Assembly (NCBI GenBank): GCA_028825115.1
Contig: JAPKAV010000010.1
Span: 1-36,684 of the forward strand
Direction: 5' to 3'
Length of the DNA stretch: 36,684 nucleotides
Origin: Candidatus Nanopelagicales bacterium
Lineage (GTDB): Bacteria > Actinomycetota > Actinomycetes > S36-B12
Part shown: positions 24,478 to 32,698 of the stretch, in pieces
How positions within the stretch are numbered: position 1 is the first letter of the stretch
Layout of the letters: each line of letters starts with the position of its first letter
Made by a program: the position numbers and the translations under genes
Notes under the pieces: model-generated
What the model was told of the DNA's origin: nothing
Database searches by the model: none
The model's input: only the letters and a program-made list of their open reading frames with translations

Positions 24478-25702
24478 AACCCTCACCACGGTCCGACCCA
24501 CAGGTGGAACGTTAATAGAGCAGTTTGAATTTGGTCTTGACGCGCCAATCTGTCTCACATGGGAGCTGACGTACGCATGCAACCTTTCCTGCAACCATTG
24601 CTTGTCCTCTTCGGGGCGGCGTGACCCAAATGAACTCACTACAAAACAGTGCGAAGACATTATTGACGAACTCCAACGTATGCAAGTTTTTTATGTAAAC
24701 ATCGGCGGCGGCGAGCCCACTATTCGACCCGATTTTTGGCACCTACTCGACTACGCTATCGCCCACGAGGTGGGAATCAAATTCTCCACTAATGGCTCCC
24801 GAATCACTCCCGAAAAAGCTCGCTTGCTGGCCGCCACAGATTACGTGGATGTTCAAGTGTCGCTCGATGGGGCAACCGCACAGGTAAATGACCCACTTCG
24901 CGGCGAGGGTTCATTTGACATGGCATTGAAGGCCCTGACGAACCTCGCTGAGGCTGGTTTCAAGGACGCAAAAATTTCGGTGGTGGTAACCCGGGACAAC
25001 GTTCACCAGCTTGACGCCTTTAAAACCCTCGCTGACCAGTTCGGAGCAACCCTGCGCCTCACTCGTCTACGGCCTTCCGGTCGAGGCGCCGATATCTGGG
25101 ATCAACTACACCCGACTGCGGAGCAGCAACGCGAACTGTACGACTGGCTTCTACTAAATGGAGAGGGAGTTCTCACTGGCGACTCTTTCTTCCACCTTGC
25201 CGCGTACGGAGAGGCGATGCCTGGCCTTAATTTGTGTGGAGCGGGAAGAGTCGTGTGCCTGATTGACCCAATCGGAGACGTATACGCGTGCCCTTTCGCG
25301 ATACATGACCGCTTCAAAGCCGGCAACGTTCTGGACGGAAACGGCTTCCAGGAAGTGTGGCAAGAATCCGAGCTGTTTCTAGAACTGCGCTCCCCTCAAA
25401 CAGGAGGGGCTTGTTCATCCTGCAGTGCCTACGATTCATGCCGTGGAGGATGCATGGCGGCCAAGTTCTTTACCGGTCTTCCACTCGACGGCCCCGATCC
25501 AGAGTGTGTAAAGGGGCACAGCGAAGACGCGCTGCTTGATCCAAACCGGGTGATTCCACTTGCAAGCCAAGACCATTCTCGCGCGTCAGCTCGAAAAAAT
25601 AGCGGTCCCATACCGATCACGATTTCACGTCAGGTGCCTGCCCGCTTCTGCGATGAGGACCCCTTGACCGAATCTGCAGCACTTAACTCTGTCACTACTT
25701 AG
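24470..25702 (+). CDS. mftC: Mycofactocin radical SAM maturase MftC
   Basis: The protein has 410 residues, with AAAAGGAG before ATG 24470. The radical SAM motif CxxxCxxC is at Cys37, 41 and 44 (YACNLSCNHC), followed by GGGEP near 79-83. A SPASM domain holds auxiliary-cluster cysteines at 256, 263, 274, 315, 318, 324, 328 and 346. MftC uses S-adenosylmethionine radicals to decarboxylate the C-terminal Tyr of MftA and then cross-links Val and the tyramine to a lactam. About 60 residues follow the last SPASM cysteine, somewhat more than in mycobacterial MftC (391 residues). Confidence 0.97.
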   Translation: MTETLTTVRPTGGTLIEQFEFGLDAPICLTWELTYACNLSCNHCLSSSGRRDPNELTTKQCEDIIDELQRMQVFYVNIGGGEPTIRPDFWHLLDYAIAHEVGIKFSTNGSRITPEKARLLAATDYVDVQVSLDGATAQVNDPLRGEGSFDMALKALTNLAEAGFKDAKISVVVTRDNVHQLDAFKTLADQFGATLRLTRLRPSGRGADIWDQLHPTAEQQRELYDWLLLNGEGVLTGDSFFHLAAYGEAMPGLNLCGAGRVVCLIDPIGDVYACPFAIHDRFKAGNVLDGNGFQEVWQESELFLELRSPQTGGACSSCSAYDSCRGGCMAAKFFTGLPLDGPDPECVKGHSEDALLDPNRVIPLASQDHSRASARKNSGPIPITISRQVPARFCDEDPLTESAALNSVTT

Positions 25703-25721
25703 CGGCCTCGAAAGGTAAATC

Positions 25722-26894
25722 ATGTCGTCACAATGGATGGAAACAGTTGCCGAAGCTCAACGTCGAGCACAGCGCCGGCTCCCCCCTTCGGTCTACAGCG
25801 CACTGCTCGCGGGTAATGAAAAAGGGGTGTCATACCGTGACAACACGGATGCTTTCGCTGAACTTGGCCTCGCACCATGCGTGGCCAACCTGTCATCGAC
25901 CCGTGAATTAAGTACAACTGTTATGGGCCAACAAATCTCCATGCCCGTAATGATCTCACCCACCGGAGTGCAGGCAGTGCACCCGGATGGCGAGCTTGCG
26001 ATCGGGCGTGCCGCTGCCGCTCGCGGCATCGCAATGGGATTAAGTTCCTTTGGGAGCAAACCGATCGAAGACGTTATCGAGACCAACCCACAGCTTTTTT
26101 TCCAGCTGTATTGGATGGATAACCGCGATGGCCTTGAAGCGATCCTTAACAGGGCAAAAGCAGCGGGGGCAAAAGGCTTGATTGTGACTCTTGACTGGTC
26201 CTTTTCCTATGGACGTGACTGGGGCAGTCCAGCCATCCCAGAACGAATTGATCTCAAAGCAATGCTGCAGTTTGCGCCGGAAGCCCTCCGTCGTCCCGGC
26301 TGGTTTTACGGATTCCTCAAATCAGGAAAAATACCTGATCTCAAGACGCCAAACATCACTCTTCCGGGCGAAGAAACACCCACTTTTTTTGGCGCCTACG
26401 GCCGCTGGATGCAAACAACTCCCCCCACGTGGGCTGACCTCGCTTGGCTCGTTGAACAGTGGGATGGGCCAGTTATGCTCAAGGGAATTTCACGGCCTGA
26501 TGACGCCAGGCGAGCCGTCGATGCCGGTTTCCACACGATCTCTGTCTCAAATCATGGTGGGAACAATTTGGATACAACTCCCGCAGCCATCCGATGGTTG
26601 CCCCTCGTCGCTGACGCGGTCTCGGGTCAAATTGAGATAGTCCTTGACGGAGGTATCCGCCGAGGTAGCGACGTTATTAAATCCCTTGCCCTCGGGGCGA
26701 GAGCTGTCATGATCGGTAGGGCATACCTCTGGGGACTCGCAGCAAATGGCCAAGCGGGGGTCGAAAACATTCTGGACATCCTTCGCATGGGAGCTGATTC
26801 GACTTTGTATGGCATCGGACACTCTTCAGTACATGATTTGAGCCCGGCTGACATCATTATTCCTAAAGATTTCAGTCCCTCTTGGACTCAGTAA
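25722..26894 (+). CDS. mftD: Pre-mycofactocin synthase MftD
   Basis: The protein has 390 residues, with AAAGG before ATG 25722. It is an FMN-dependent TIM barrel of the lactate/glycolate oxidase family, with MPVMISPTG near 74-82, Lys254 in VMLKGIS, active-site His278 in VSNHGGNNLD, and DGGIRRGSDVIKSLALGARAV from 309. SNHGGNNLD instead of SNHGGRQLD is characteristic of MftD. It oxidatively deaminates the cyclised intermediate (AHDP) to the redox-active alpha-keto lactam, pre-mycofactocin. It lies 19 bases after mftC and 3 before mftE. Confidence 0.96.
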   Translation: MSSQWMETVAEAQRRAQRRLPPSVYSALLAGNEKGVSYRDNTDAFAELGLAPCVANLSSTRELSTTVMGQQISMPVMISPTGVQAVHPDGELAIGRAAAARGIAMGLSSFGSKPIEDVIETNPQLFFQLYWMDNRDGLEAILNRAKAAGAKGLIVTLDWSFSYGRDWGSPAIPERIDLKAMLQFAPEALRRPGWFYGFLKSGKIPDLKTPNITLPGEETPTFFGAYGRWMQTTPPTWADLAWLVEQWDGPVMLKGISRPDDARRAVDAGFHTISVSNHGGNNLDTTPAAIRWLPLVADAVSGQIEIVLDGGIRRGSDVIKSLALGARAVMIGRAYLWGLAANGQAGVENILDILRMGADSTLYGIGHSSVHDLSPADIIIPKDFSPSWTQ

Positions 26895-26897
26895 CCC

Positions 26898-27587
26898 ATG
26901 GCCGCTTATTACTTAAACGAGTGTCCGTGGCCGACTCTGCCCCACGAACCACTGCTGTTAATTCCCGTTGGGTCAACCGAACAGCACGGGCCACACCTCC
27001 CGTTTAGTGTGGACACCATGATCGCCACCGCAGTCGCAGCTAGGGCGGGTGATCGCCTCGCGGATGTGCATAAATTGAAGGTCGTTGTTGCCCCAGCCGT
27101 AGAGTTTGGTGCAAGTGGCGAGCATCAGGATTTCCCCGGAACCTTATCTATAGGGCACGCAGCTTTGCGCTTGGTCCTGATTGAATTGGTGCGAGCAGCG
27201 TCAAGTTGGACGAAGAAGATCGTATTTGTAAATGGACACGGCGGTAATGTAGAGACCATGACTGAGGCAACTGCCACTATGCGCAGTGAGGGTCACTCGG
27301 TGTCCTGGGTGCCATGTGCCCTTGAAACTGCCACGGATGCTCATGCCGGTTTCGACGAAACTTCCGTTGTCTTGGCACTCGCCCCATGGGTAGTGCGTAT
27401 GACTGAGGCTTTACCAGGGAACACGCAACCGCTGGCTGAAATTCTGCCACTTCTCCAGAAACAAGGCCTGCGACCAATCACAGAGTCGGGAGTCCTCGGA
27501 GACCCTTCCCGAGCAAATTCTAAAATTGGTGAAAGGCTACTCGAGGAACTCGTGACCTCAGTTACGAACAGAGTCCTTCGTGATTGA
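26898..27587 (+). CDS. mftE: Mycofactocin precursor peptidase MftE (creatininase family)
   Basis: The protein has 229 residues. Metal-ligand positions are Glu28 and His30 in GSTEQHGPHLPFSVDT, Asp39, His114 in NGHGGN and Glu154 in FDETS, the pattern of creatininase-family metallopeptidases. MftE cuts the modified MftA next to the cross-linked Val-Tyr unit, releasing AHDP for MftD. Only 3 bases separate it from mftD, and its stop overlaps the GTG of the next SDR gene by 8 bases. Confidence 0.95.
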   Translation: MAAYYLNECPWPTLPHEPLLLIPVGSTEQHGPHLPFSVDTMIATAVAARAGDRLADVHKLKVVVAPAVEFGASGEHQDFPGTLSIGHAALRLVLIELVRAASSWTKKIVFVNGHGGNVETMTEATATMRSEGHSVSWVPCALETATDAHAGFDETSVVLALAPWVVRMTEALPGNTQPLAEILPLLQKQGLRPITESGVLGDPSRANSKIGERLLEELVTSVTNRVLRD

Positions 27588-28383
27588 TGATCGTGTAGCC
27601 ATCGTGACCGGTGCGGCTCGAGGAATCGGTGCAGCAACTGCCCGAGAACTGAGTCAAGCCGGATACCAAGTTGTCGCGGTAGACGCATGTCTCGGGGATG
27701 AGTCGCACCAGTTACCTGGAGTGAACTATCCACTCGGGACTGAGGCAGATCTTCGTGAAATCGAGCGTTACGGCAACGGAAAAATTCACTCGATCGTCTG
27801 TGATGTCCGCGATGCAGAAGCCCTTGCACTCATCGTTCAAAGTGCAGTCGAACGTTTTGGTCGCCTTGATGTTGCCGTGGCGGCGGCAGCCGTGATTTCT
27901 GGCGGCAAACCCATGTGGAATACGCCTAATGAAGAGTTTGCGACATTAATCGACATCGACTTGTTGGGAGTTTGGAATCTTGCGCAAGCGTGTATACCGA
28001 GCATGATTTCGAGCTCGGAGCCACAGTCCTGTCGCTTTATCGCAATTGCATCGGCAGCTGGCAGCCATGGGCTTTTACACCTCGCCGGTTACTCGGCAGT
28101 AAAGCATGGTGTGATCGGTCTCATTAAAGGCATTGCGGCTGACCTTCAAGGATCGGGGGTGAGTGCCTGCGCCATCTCACCCGGATCCACTCGCACGGCG
28201 ATGCTAGACGCAAGTGCCCAAATCTACAATTTAGATAGCGCAGAAGAATTCGTAAGCTCCAATTTACTCAATCGACTGTTGGAGCCAAGCGACATTGCCC
28301 AGGCCATCAAGTTCTGTTGCTCGCAAGCCGGGTCAGCGCTCAACGGATCCGTCCTTGACCTTTCCGGCGGATTTAGAACCTAG
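27580..28383 (+). CDS. Mycofactocin-type SDR family oxidoreductase
   Basis: The protein has 267 residues, starting at GTG 27580 inside mftE. It has TGAARGIGAATA for cofactor binding and YSAVKHG as the YxxxK site. After the second beta strand (VVAVDACLGD) it carries an insertion with GVNYPLGTEADLREIER before CDVRD. That insertion, with its PLGTxxDL element, is the hallmark of SDRs found only in mycofactocin-making genomes, where it covers and retains the nicotinamide cofactor. It is the last gene of the mft operon, where mycobacteria have mftF and mftG. It probably oxidises an alcohol using mycofactocin as electron acceptor. No clear terminator is seen in the 134 bases to the opposing gene. 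Confidence 0.92.
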   Translation: MIDDRVAIVTGAARGIGAATARELSQAGYQVVAVDACLGDESHQLPGVNYPLGTEADLREIERYGNGKIHSIVCDVRDAEALALIVQSAVERFGRLDVAVAAAAVISGGKPMWNTPNEEFATLIDIDLLGVWNLAQACIPSMISSSEPQSCRFIAIASAAGSHGLLHLAGYSAVKHGVIGLIKGIAADLQGSGVSACAISPGSTRTAMLDASAQIYNLDSAEEFVSSNLLNRLLEPSDIAQAIKFCCSQAGSALNGSVLDLSGGFRT

Positions 28384-28517
28384 ATCGCATTCTCATTACA
28401 TTCTTTTGCTTTCATCTTTTTCACATCTTCATCGAGCCCGGCCAATTTCTTCCGAGACTTGGCATGAAACCCTTGTTGACGTGCAAAATAACTTCGATTT
28501 TGATCCCACAGTTCAAT

Positions 28518-28847
28518 TTACGCGTTACCACTCGATCGAAGGTCCGCAATTCCCAAGATCATGTCCTCTCGATTTGTGCTTGTGAGGGCTCGATGTTCAT
28601 CCCATGCGAGTGCATCAAATGGGCACACGTCGATGCAGACTCCGCAGTACATGCACAGCGAGTAGTCGATGTCAAAAGAGTCAAGAACATTGACTTTCTT
28701 GGGACGTCGCGCACCTTCCTCGGTGACCTCGACGGTGTGCGAGTCAAGGTTGATGCACCAGGCTGGGCATTCGCGCACGCATAACATGCATGAAGTGCAC
28801 TTGTCTTCAATCAATGCAATAAATGAATGTTTCACGGCGTGAGCCAA
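28518..28847 (-). CDS. NuoI-like 2[4Fe-4S] ferredoxin-type protein
   Basis: The protein has 109 residues from TTG 28847; a GTG at 28835 is an alternative. Two complete CxxCxxCxxxCP cluster motifs are at Cys17/20/23/27 and Cys65/68/71/75, as in NuoI, the complex I subunit carrying N6a and N6b. It lacks the longer N- and C-terminal parts of standard NuoI (about 160-180 residues). It overlaps the NuoC-like gene by 16 bases and ends the B-C-I-like trio. It is likely an electron-transfer subunit; whether it joins complex I, a hydrogenase-like complex or another partner is not shown. Confidence 0.85.
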   Translation of the reverse strand: MAHAVKHSFIALIEDKCTSCMLCVRECPAWCINLDSHTVEVTEEGARRPKKVNVLDSFDIDYSLCMYCGVCIDVCPFDALAWDEHRALTSTNREDMILGIADLRSSGNA

Positions 28848-29329
28848 TTCTCTGGCACACCCGGTGGCCGCTGCCTTCGTCGCGACACATTCCCCACCTT
28901 ACGCCCGTCTTCTCTGATTTCGGGTTCAGCTCCGCCCGGCCACCGGGTCAGCACCCTCGCCGCGAGAACTGCTGACTTGCGCAGCGGTGGTCTGCCTAAT
29001 CCTTCGTGTCGCAACAAAGGTCTGGTATCACCGCCCGTAAATGTGATGCCATACATTTCTGCGCACTCTCTCTCGTACCAACTTGAGGCAGGTGCGAGGT
29101 CTTCGATGCTAGCCAATTCACTTTTTACTTGGGTAAAGATTATCCGGGAATCAGACAGATCCGGCTTTGCCAGATGGGCAACAACTTCACAGTCCGACTG
29201 GCCGTCAATATTCTCGCGGTCCACACCCGTGAGAAAGTCAAAATAGAAAAAACCTGAATCGATCAACTCACTTACCTTGATGCGCCACTGGTCAGGTTCG
29301 ACCTGCTGCCACGTGAATTCACGATTCAT
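28832..29329 (-). CDS. NuoC-like (complex I 30-kDa) subunit
   Basis: The protein has 165 residues from ATG 29329, directly at the NuoB-like stop. The family signature is ASSWYERECAEMYGITFTGGDTRPLLRHEG, comparable with the NuoC WxERExxDxFGIxFxGHPDLRRLL pattern, followed by PPLRKS in place of HPLRKD. The N-terminal alpha/beta part is short. In complex I, NuoC packs against NuoD and NuoB in the quinone-site arm. Here no NuoD-like gene accompanies it, which is unusual. It is presumably a paralogue of a standard nuoC outside the window. Confidence 0.88.
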   Translation of the reverse strand: MNREFTWQQVEPDQWRIKVSELIDSGFFYFDFLTGVDRENIDGQSDCEVVAHLAKPDLSDSRIIFTQVKSELASIEDLAPASSWYERECAEMYGITFTGGDTRPLLRHEGLGRPPLRKSAVLAARVLTRWPGGAEPEIREDGRKVGNVSRRRQRPPGVPENWLTP

Positions 29330-29728
29330 CTAGGCATCCTCGGAGCAGGCCAGGTCTGAAATGGCTTGAATAAATGCATCCGGGCGAGGTGGGCAACCTG
29401 CAACATAGGTTGCCACTTCCACAAACTGGTCAATCCCTTTTGAGACCGGAGGCGAGTCCCAATACGGGCCACCACTGGTTGCACAAGCACCAAAAGACAT
29501 AACTTTCACACCGGGGTGAGCCCGAATCAGTTGCATAACACTAGGAACGAGCGCGTCGGTCACTGTTCCTGCAATCACAATCACACTTGGCGAGGCATCC
29601 AGCTCGGTTGACTCAACCAAAACACCACTGCCTAAGGCCGCCTGTAACTCTAATGTGCAGCAGGCCAAAGCCGCGCTGACAATCTCCACACACACACGTG
29701 GCTCAGAAGTTAAGGCGTATCGGGGCAC
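29330..29728 (-). CDS. NuoB-like (PSST, [NiFe]-hydrogenase small-subunit-type) protein
   Basis: The protein has 132 residues, starting at GTG 29728. All four ligands of the N2-type 4Fe-4S cluster are kept: Cys23-Cys24 in LACCTLE, Cys82 in SFGACATSGGPYWD, and Cys112 in VAGCPPRPD. Standard NuoB is about 160-200 residues; the shortening is at the N-terminus and in the middle loops. It heads a three-gene unit with the NuoC-like and NuoI-like genes (0-base gap, then 16-base overlap). The normal nuoB should lie beyond the right edge, upstream of nuoJ, so this is probably a second, diverged copy. Confidence 0.88.
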   Translation of the reverse strand: MPRYALTSEPRVCVEIVSAALACCTLELQAALGSGVLVESTELDASPSVIVIAGTVTDALVPSVMQLIRAHPGVKVMSFGACATSGGPYWDSPPVSKGIDQFVEVATYVAGCPPRPDAFIQAISDLACSEDA

Positions 29729-29877
29729 GACTAAAAGCCTATCTCTCTTGACTCACGCCTATCTCCGCAGTCTCTGCCCCCGTGCGCTCGCAATAGCGAC
29801 TTTTTCTGCACACACATGCAGTCACGATACAAAGAGCAGAGGTAGCAATTCGGTTACCTTGCCACCAGAAAACGTGG
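29729..29877. other. Intergenic part of a 435-base gap with weak hairpin
   Basis: Between the polyprenyl synthase gene (stop 30164) and the NuoB-like start lie 435 bases. The upstream portion holds a small open frame, listed separately. In the rest I see only GCCAC-8 bases-GTGGC (29861-29878), flanked by GGTAGC (29841-29846) and GCTACC (29877-29882), a possible weak terminator without a T-run. I find no convincing promoter, tRNA or other RNA. Confidence 0.4.
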
Positions 29878-30123
29878 CTACCCGTTTCCGCTATCCACAC
29901 TGTCTCCATCGCTATCTTTATCTTCTGGTTCCGGTACAAAGCAAGCTGGGCACATGCCCCAATGATAATGCGCAGGATGAGACCAGTCCTCAGCCCATGC
30001 GCATCCGCAGCACCCTCCCGCCAATGCGACCTTATTTGCTCTGTGACTTGCAGGTTCACAAAGCCACCCAATGAATGCTCCAAAAAAAATATCTATTTTC
30101 TCAAAAATGCGAGCACCATGCAC
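29878..30123 (-). CDS. Small Cys/His-rich hypothetical protein with acidic tail
   Basis: The open frame of 81 residues starts at GTG 30123, 40 bases after the polyprenyl synthase stop. I do not recognise a family. Its middle reads GGCCGCAWAEDWSHPAHYHW and is followed by GMCPACF, so a CxxC pair is followed by His, Trp and a second CxxC about 16 residues on. That is the layout of a small zinc-ribbon or metal-binding domain. The C-terminus is a disordered-looking acidic tail rich in Glu, Asp and Ser. The first 25 residues include a hydrophobic stretch (IDIFFGAFIGWL). The ribosome site is weak, so it could be spurious; the ordered Cys/His pattern argues for a real gene. Confidence 0.42.
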   Translation of the reverse strand: MHGARIFEKIDIFFGAFIGWLCEPASHRANKVALAGGCCGCAWAEDWSHPAHYHWGMCPACFVPEPEDKDSDGDSVDSGNG

Positions 30124-30163
30124 AAAGCCCTACGAGACAGCTACAAGAAACTCTGCTGGAGAA

Positions 30164-31150
30164 TTAGCCCGTGCGAGTCACCACGTAGTCACACAACGCG
30201 ATCAACGTCTCTTTTGCTCCAATATCGGGCAGCGGGTCTAGGGTTCGCCGCGCTTCATCGGCCCAACGACAAGCTTCAAGCCGGGCTTCATTCAGGCTCG
30301 AATGTTTACGCAGCAGCTCCAGGGCCACTGCGTGTTCTGCAGGATCAGGCAGTGGGCGTGAGAGCAACCCACGCAGTTGAGCATCCTCTGGGTGCGCATG
30401 AGTCAGGGCGATCAACCCGGCCAGCGTGGGTATTCCCTCCCGTAAATCCGTGCCCGGGATCTTGCCCGACTGTTCGGATATGGACGTGATATCCACGATG
30501 TCATCCGCCAGTTGAAAAGCAACACCAATTTGTTCACCAAAGTTAGTCAGTGTGTCAATCACCTCTTCGTCACAACCGCTGAGCATGGACCCGAATCGAC
30601 CCGAGGTGGCGATGAGTGAGCCAGTTTTTTCTGACAAGACCGACAGGTGATGCTTAACCGGGTCTTCACCATCCAACGGACCGACGGTTTCCTTGATTTG
30701 CCCGGTGCATAGCCGTTCAAATGTTTCAGCCTGAATGCGTACTGCATCGGGTCCAAGGCCGGCCAAAATTTGCGATGCGCGCGCGAAAAGGAAGTCTCCG
30801 GTAAGAATCGCAACCGTGTTGTCCCAGCGGGCATTCGCGCTGGTCGCACCCCGCCGCATAGTGGCTTCATCCATGACGTCGTCGTGATACAGGGTCGCTA
30901 GATGTGTGAGCTCAACTACCACCGCCGCCGGTATTACTTCTGGTGATTTTGGATCTCCGAATTCGGCTGCCAGTAATACCAACAGTGGGCGAAAGCGCTT
31001 GCCCCCGGCAACAACAAGATGACGCGAAGTCTTAGAAACGAAGGGGTACTCACTGCGCGTGGATTCCAAGAGCGCCTTCTCTACCAGCGCGAGCTCAGAA
31101 CTGATGTGTGCCTCAAAAACCGGATCACTGGCGTGGAAGATCCGGTTCAT
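30164..31150 (-). CDS. Polyprenyl diphosphate synthase (probably menaquinone side chain)
   Basis: The protein has 328 residues from ATG 31150, 12 bases after nuoN. Trans-prenyltransferase motifs are GGKRFRP at 49-55, the first Asp-rich motif YHDDVMDE (Asp90, 91, 94), KTGSLI, the second Asp-rich motif ADDIVDI (Asp216, 217, 220), then GTDLREGIPTLAG. No bulky aromatic residues directly precede the first Asp-rich motif except Tyr88, which suits a long-chain product. A polyprenyl synthase after nuoN is a familiar arrangement in Actinobacteria and ties quinone tail synthesis to complex I. The exact chain length cannot be read off. Confidence 0.92.
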   Translation of the reverse strand: MNRIFHASDPVFEAHISSELALVEKALLESTRSEYPFVSKTSRHLVVAGGKRFRPLLVLLAAEFGDPKSPEVIPAAVVVELTHLATLYHDDVMDEATMRRGATSANARWDNTVAILTGDFLFARASQILAGLGPDAVRIQAETFERLCTGQIKETVGPLDGEDPVKHHLSVLSEKTGSLIATSGRFGSMLSGCDEEVIDTLTNFGEQIGVAFQLADDIVDITSISEQSGKIPGTDLREGIPTLAGLIALTHAHPEDAQLRGLLSRPLPDPAEHAVALELLRKHSSLNEARLEACRWADEARRTLDPLPDIGAKETLIALCDYVVTRTG

Positions 31151-31162
31151 GTGCTCAGGCTA

Positions 31163-32698
31163 CTACCTGATGAATATTCCGGCATTGCTCAACAGATCCA
31201 ACATCGGCTGCGGGATTATTCCCAGCACCAAGGTTGCGGTGGCCGTCGCGGCGACCGTGATGGTGGTCAAGATCGAAGGAATGGCCACCGACGCCGTTTT
31301 CTCATTAGGCGCGGAGAAGAACATGACCACAATTACCCGTACGTAGAAGAACGCGGCGATAATGCTCGCGATGACCGCGGCAATTACCAGCCAGGCGTCA
31401 CCCTCAGCAATTGCAGCCGCAAAGACACCGAACTTGATCACGAACCCGCTGGTGAGGGGGATGCCCGCCAGGGACAACATGAAGATCACCATGACCGCGC
31501 CCAACACGGGGGACTTCTTGCCAAGTCCAGCCCATTTGGACAGATGCGTCGCCTCACCGGAGGAATCGCGCACCATGGAAATAACTGCCAAGGTGCCGAC
31601 CGTAACCACACCATAGGCGATGAGATAAAACATTACCGCTGCGATACCGGCAGGGCTTGCCGCGACAACGCCCACCAGAATGAAACCAGATTGCGCTACT
31701 GCCGAATACGCGAGCATCCGTTTGACATCACTTTGGGTCAGTGCAATCAATGACCCAACGAGCATGCTGAGGATCGCAACAGTCCACAAGATGACTTCCC
31801 AATCCCATTGAATTCCGGAAAAAGCAACATACAGCAAACGCATCATGGCCCCAAAAGCCGCGACCTTGACCGTGGCACCCATGAAAGCGGTAATTGGGGT
31901 CGGTGCACCTTGATATACATCCGGAGTCCATTGGTGAAATGGAACAGCGCCCACTTTAAAAAACAATCCAACCAGCAACATGGCCATACCGATCACGATT
32001 AAAAGGGTTTCGCTCGTGGTCGATGCCAGTGAATCGTGGATGACAGGTAACGATATTGAGCCAGCAAATCCGTACACCAACCCCGCACCAAAAATAAAAA
32101 ATGCGGATGAAAATGCTCCTAACACAAAGTATTTGAGTGAGGCTTCTTGCGAAAGTAGTCGGCGTCGGCGAGCCATGCCGACCATGAGGTAGAGCGGCAG
32201 TGACATCACCTCAAGTGCCACAAACATGAACAGCAGGTCGTTGGCAACTACAAATACGAGCATGCCAAAGACTGCAAATAGGAACAGTGTCCACACTTCC
32301 GTTTGGAAGTAGCCGCGTGCTGAAAACTCGCGTTCGTCAGCCGACCCTGGTAGCGCTGATGCACTCGGCGCGAATGCATCTCCCAGGCTGTCCAAGGAGC
32401 GCTCGGCCATGAGGAAGGCGCTCAAAAGCGAGAGGAGTAGAATCGTGCCCATCAGGACAACACCTGGGCCGTCAATCGCAACCGCCCCACCGACCGTAAT
32501 TGTACGAAGGTCGTGGTTGATCACCAAAACGATAAATGCGCCAATCAAAGAAAAGAACGTCAGCATTAACTGGATTTGCCGACGAAGAAAACGTGGCAGA
32601 AAAGTTTCTGCCAGGACCGACAACAGCGCGGCGATTCCGACAATCAGAATCGGCGAAATGGCTACGTAGTCGATCTCCGGAGCGGTAAAGGTATTCAC
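31163..32698 (-). CDS. nuoN: NADH-quinone oxidoreductase subunit N
   Basis: The protein has 511 residues and about fourteen transmembrane helices. It is an antiporter-like membrane subunit of complex I with KVGAVPFHQWTPDVYQGAPTPITAFM, the proton-channel Lys and PFHxWxPDxYxGAP signature of NuoN, and LALTQSDVKRMLAYSAVAQSG-like sequence in the next helices. The GTG start overlaps the nuoM stop as GTGA. It pumps protons in the membrane arm. It is normally the last structural gene of the nuo operon, as here, before polyprenyl synthase. Confidence 0.96.
   Translation of the reverse strand: MNTFTAPEIDYVAISPILIVGIAALLSVLAETFLPRFLRRQIQLMLTFFSLIGAFIVLVINHDLRTITVGGAVAIDGPGVVLMGTILLLSLLSAFLMAERSLDSLGDAFAPSASALPGSADEREFSARGYFQTEVWTLFLFAVFGMLVFVVANDLLFMFVALEVMSLPLYLMVGMARRRRLLSQEASLKYFVLGAFSSAFFIFGAGLVYGFAGSISLPVIHDSLASTTSETLLIVIGMAMLLVGLFFKVGAVPFHQWTPDVYQGAPTPITAFMGATVKVAAFGAMMRLLYVAFSGIQWDWEVILWTVAILSMLVGSLIALTQSDVKRMLAYSAVAQSGFILVGVVAASPAGIAAVMFYLIAYGVVTVGTLAVISMVRDSSGEATHLSKWAGLGKKSPVLGAVMVIFMLSLAGIPLTSGFVIKFGVFAAAIAEGDAWLVIAAVIASIIAAFFYVRVIVVMFFSAPNEKTASVAIPSILTTITVAATATATLVLGIIPQPMLDLLSNAGIFIR

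Noticed and set aside
28384-28517. Possible terminator between the convergent mycofactocin-type SDR and NuoI-like genes
   Set aside because: I looked for inverted repeats in these 134 bases and found none of useful length; the stretch is T-rich but unstructured.
29739-30083. A 114-codon minus-strand open frame in the gap before the NuoB-like gene
   Set aside because: It overlaps the Cys/His-rich frame in another phase, shows no ordered motif, and its composition looks random. The alternative frame has the better pattern, though neither is proven.
31019-31753. A 244-codon plus-strand open frame opposite polyprenyl synthase and nuoN
   Set aside because: It is antisense to two clear genes, of shadow-like composition (Arg, Gln, His, Asn rich), with no recognisable fold.
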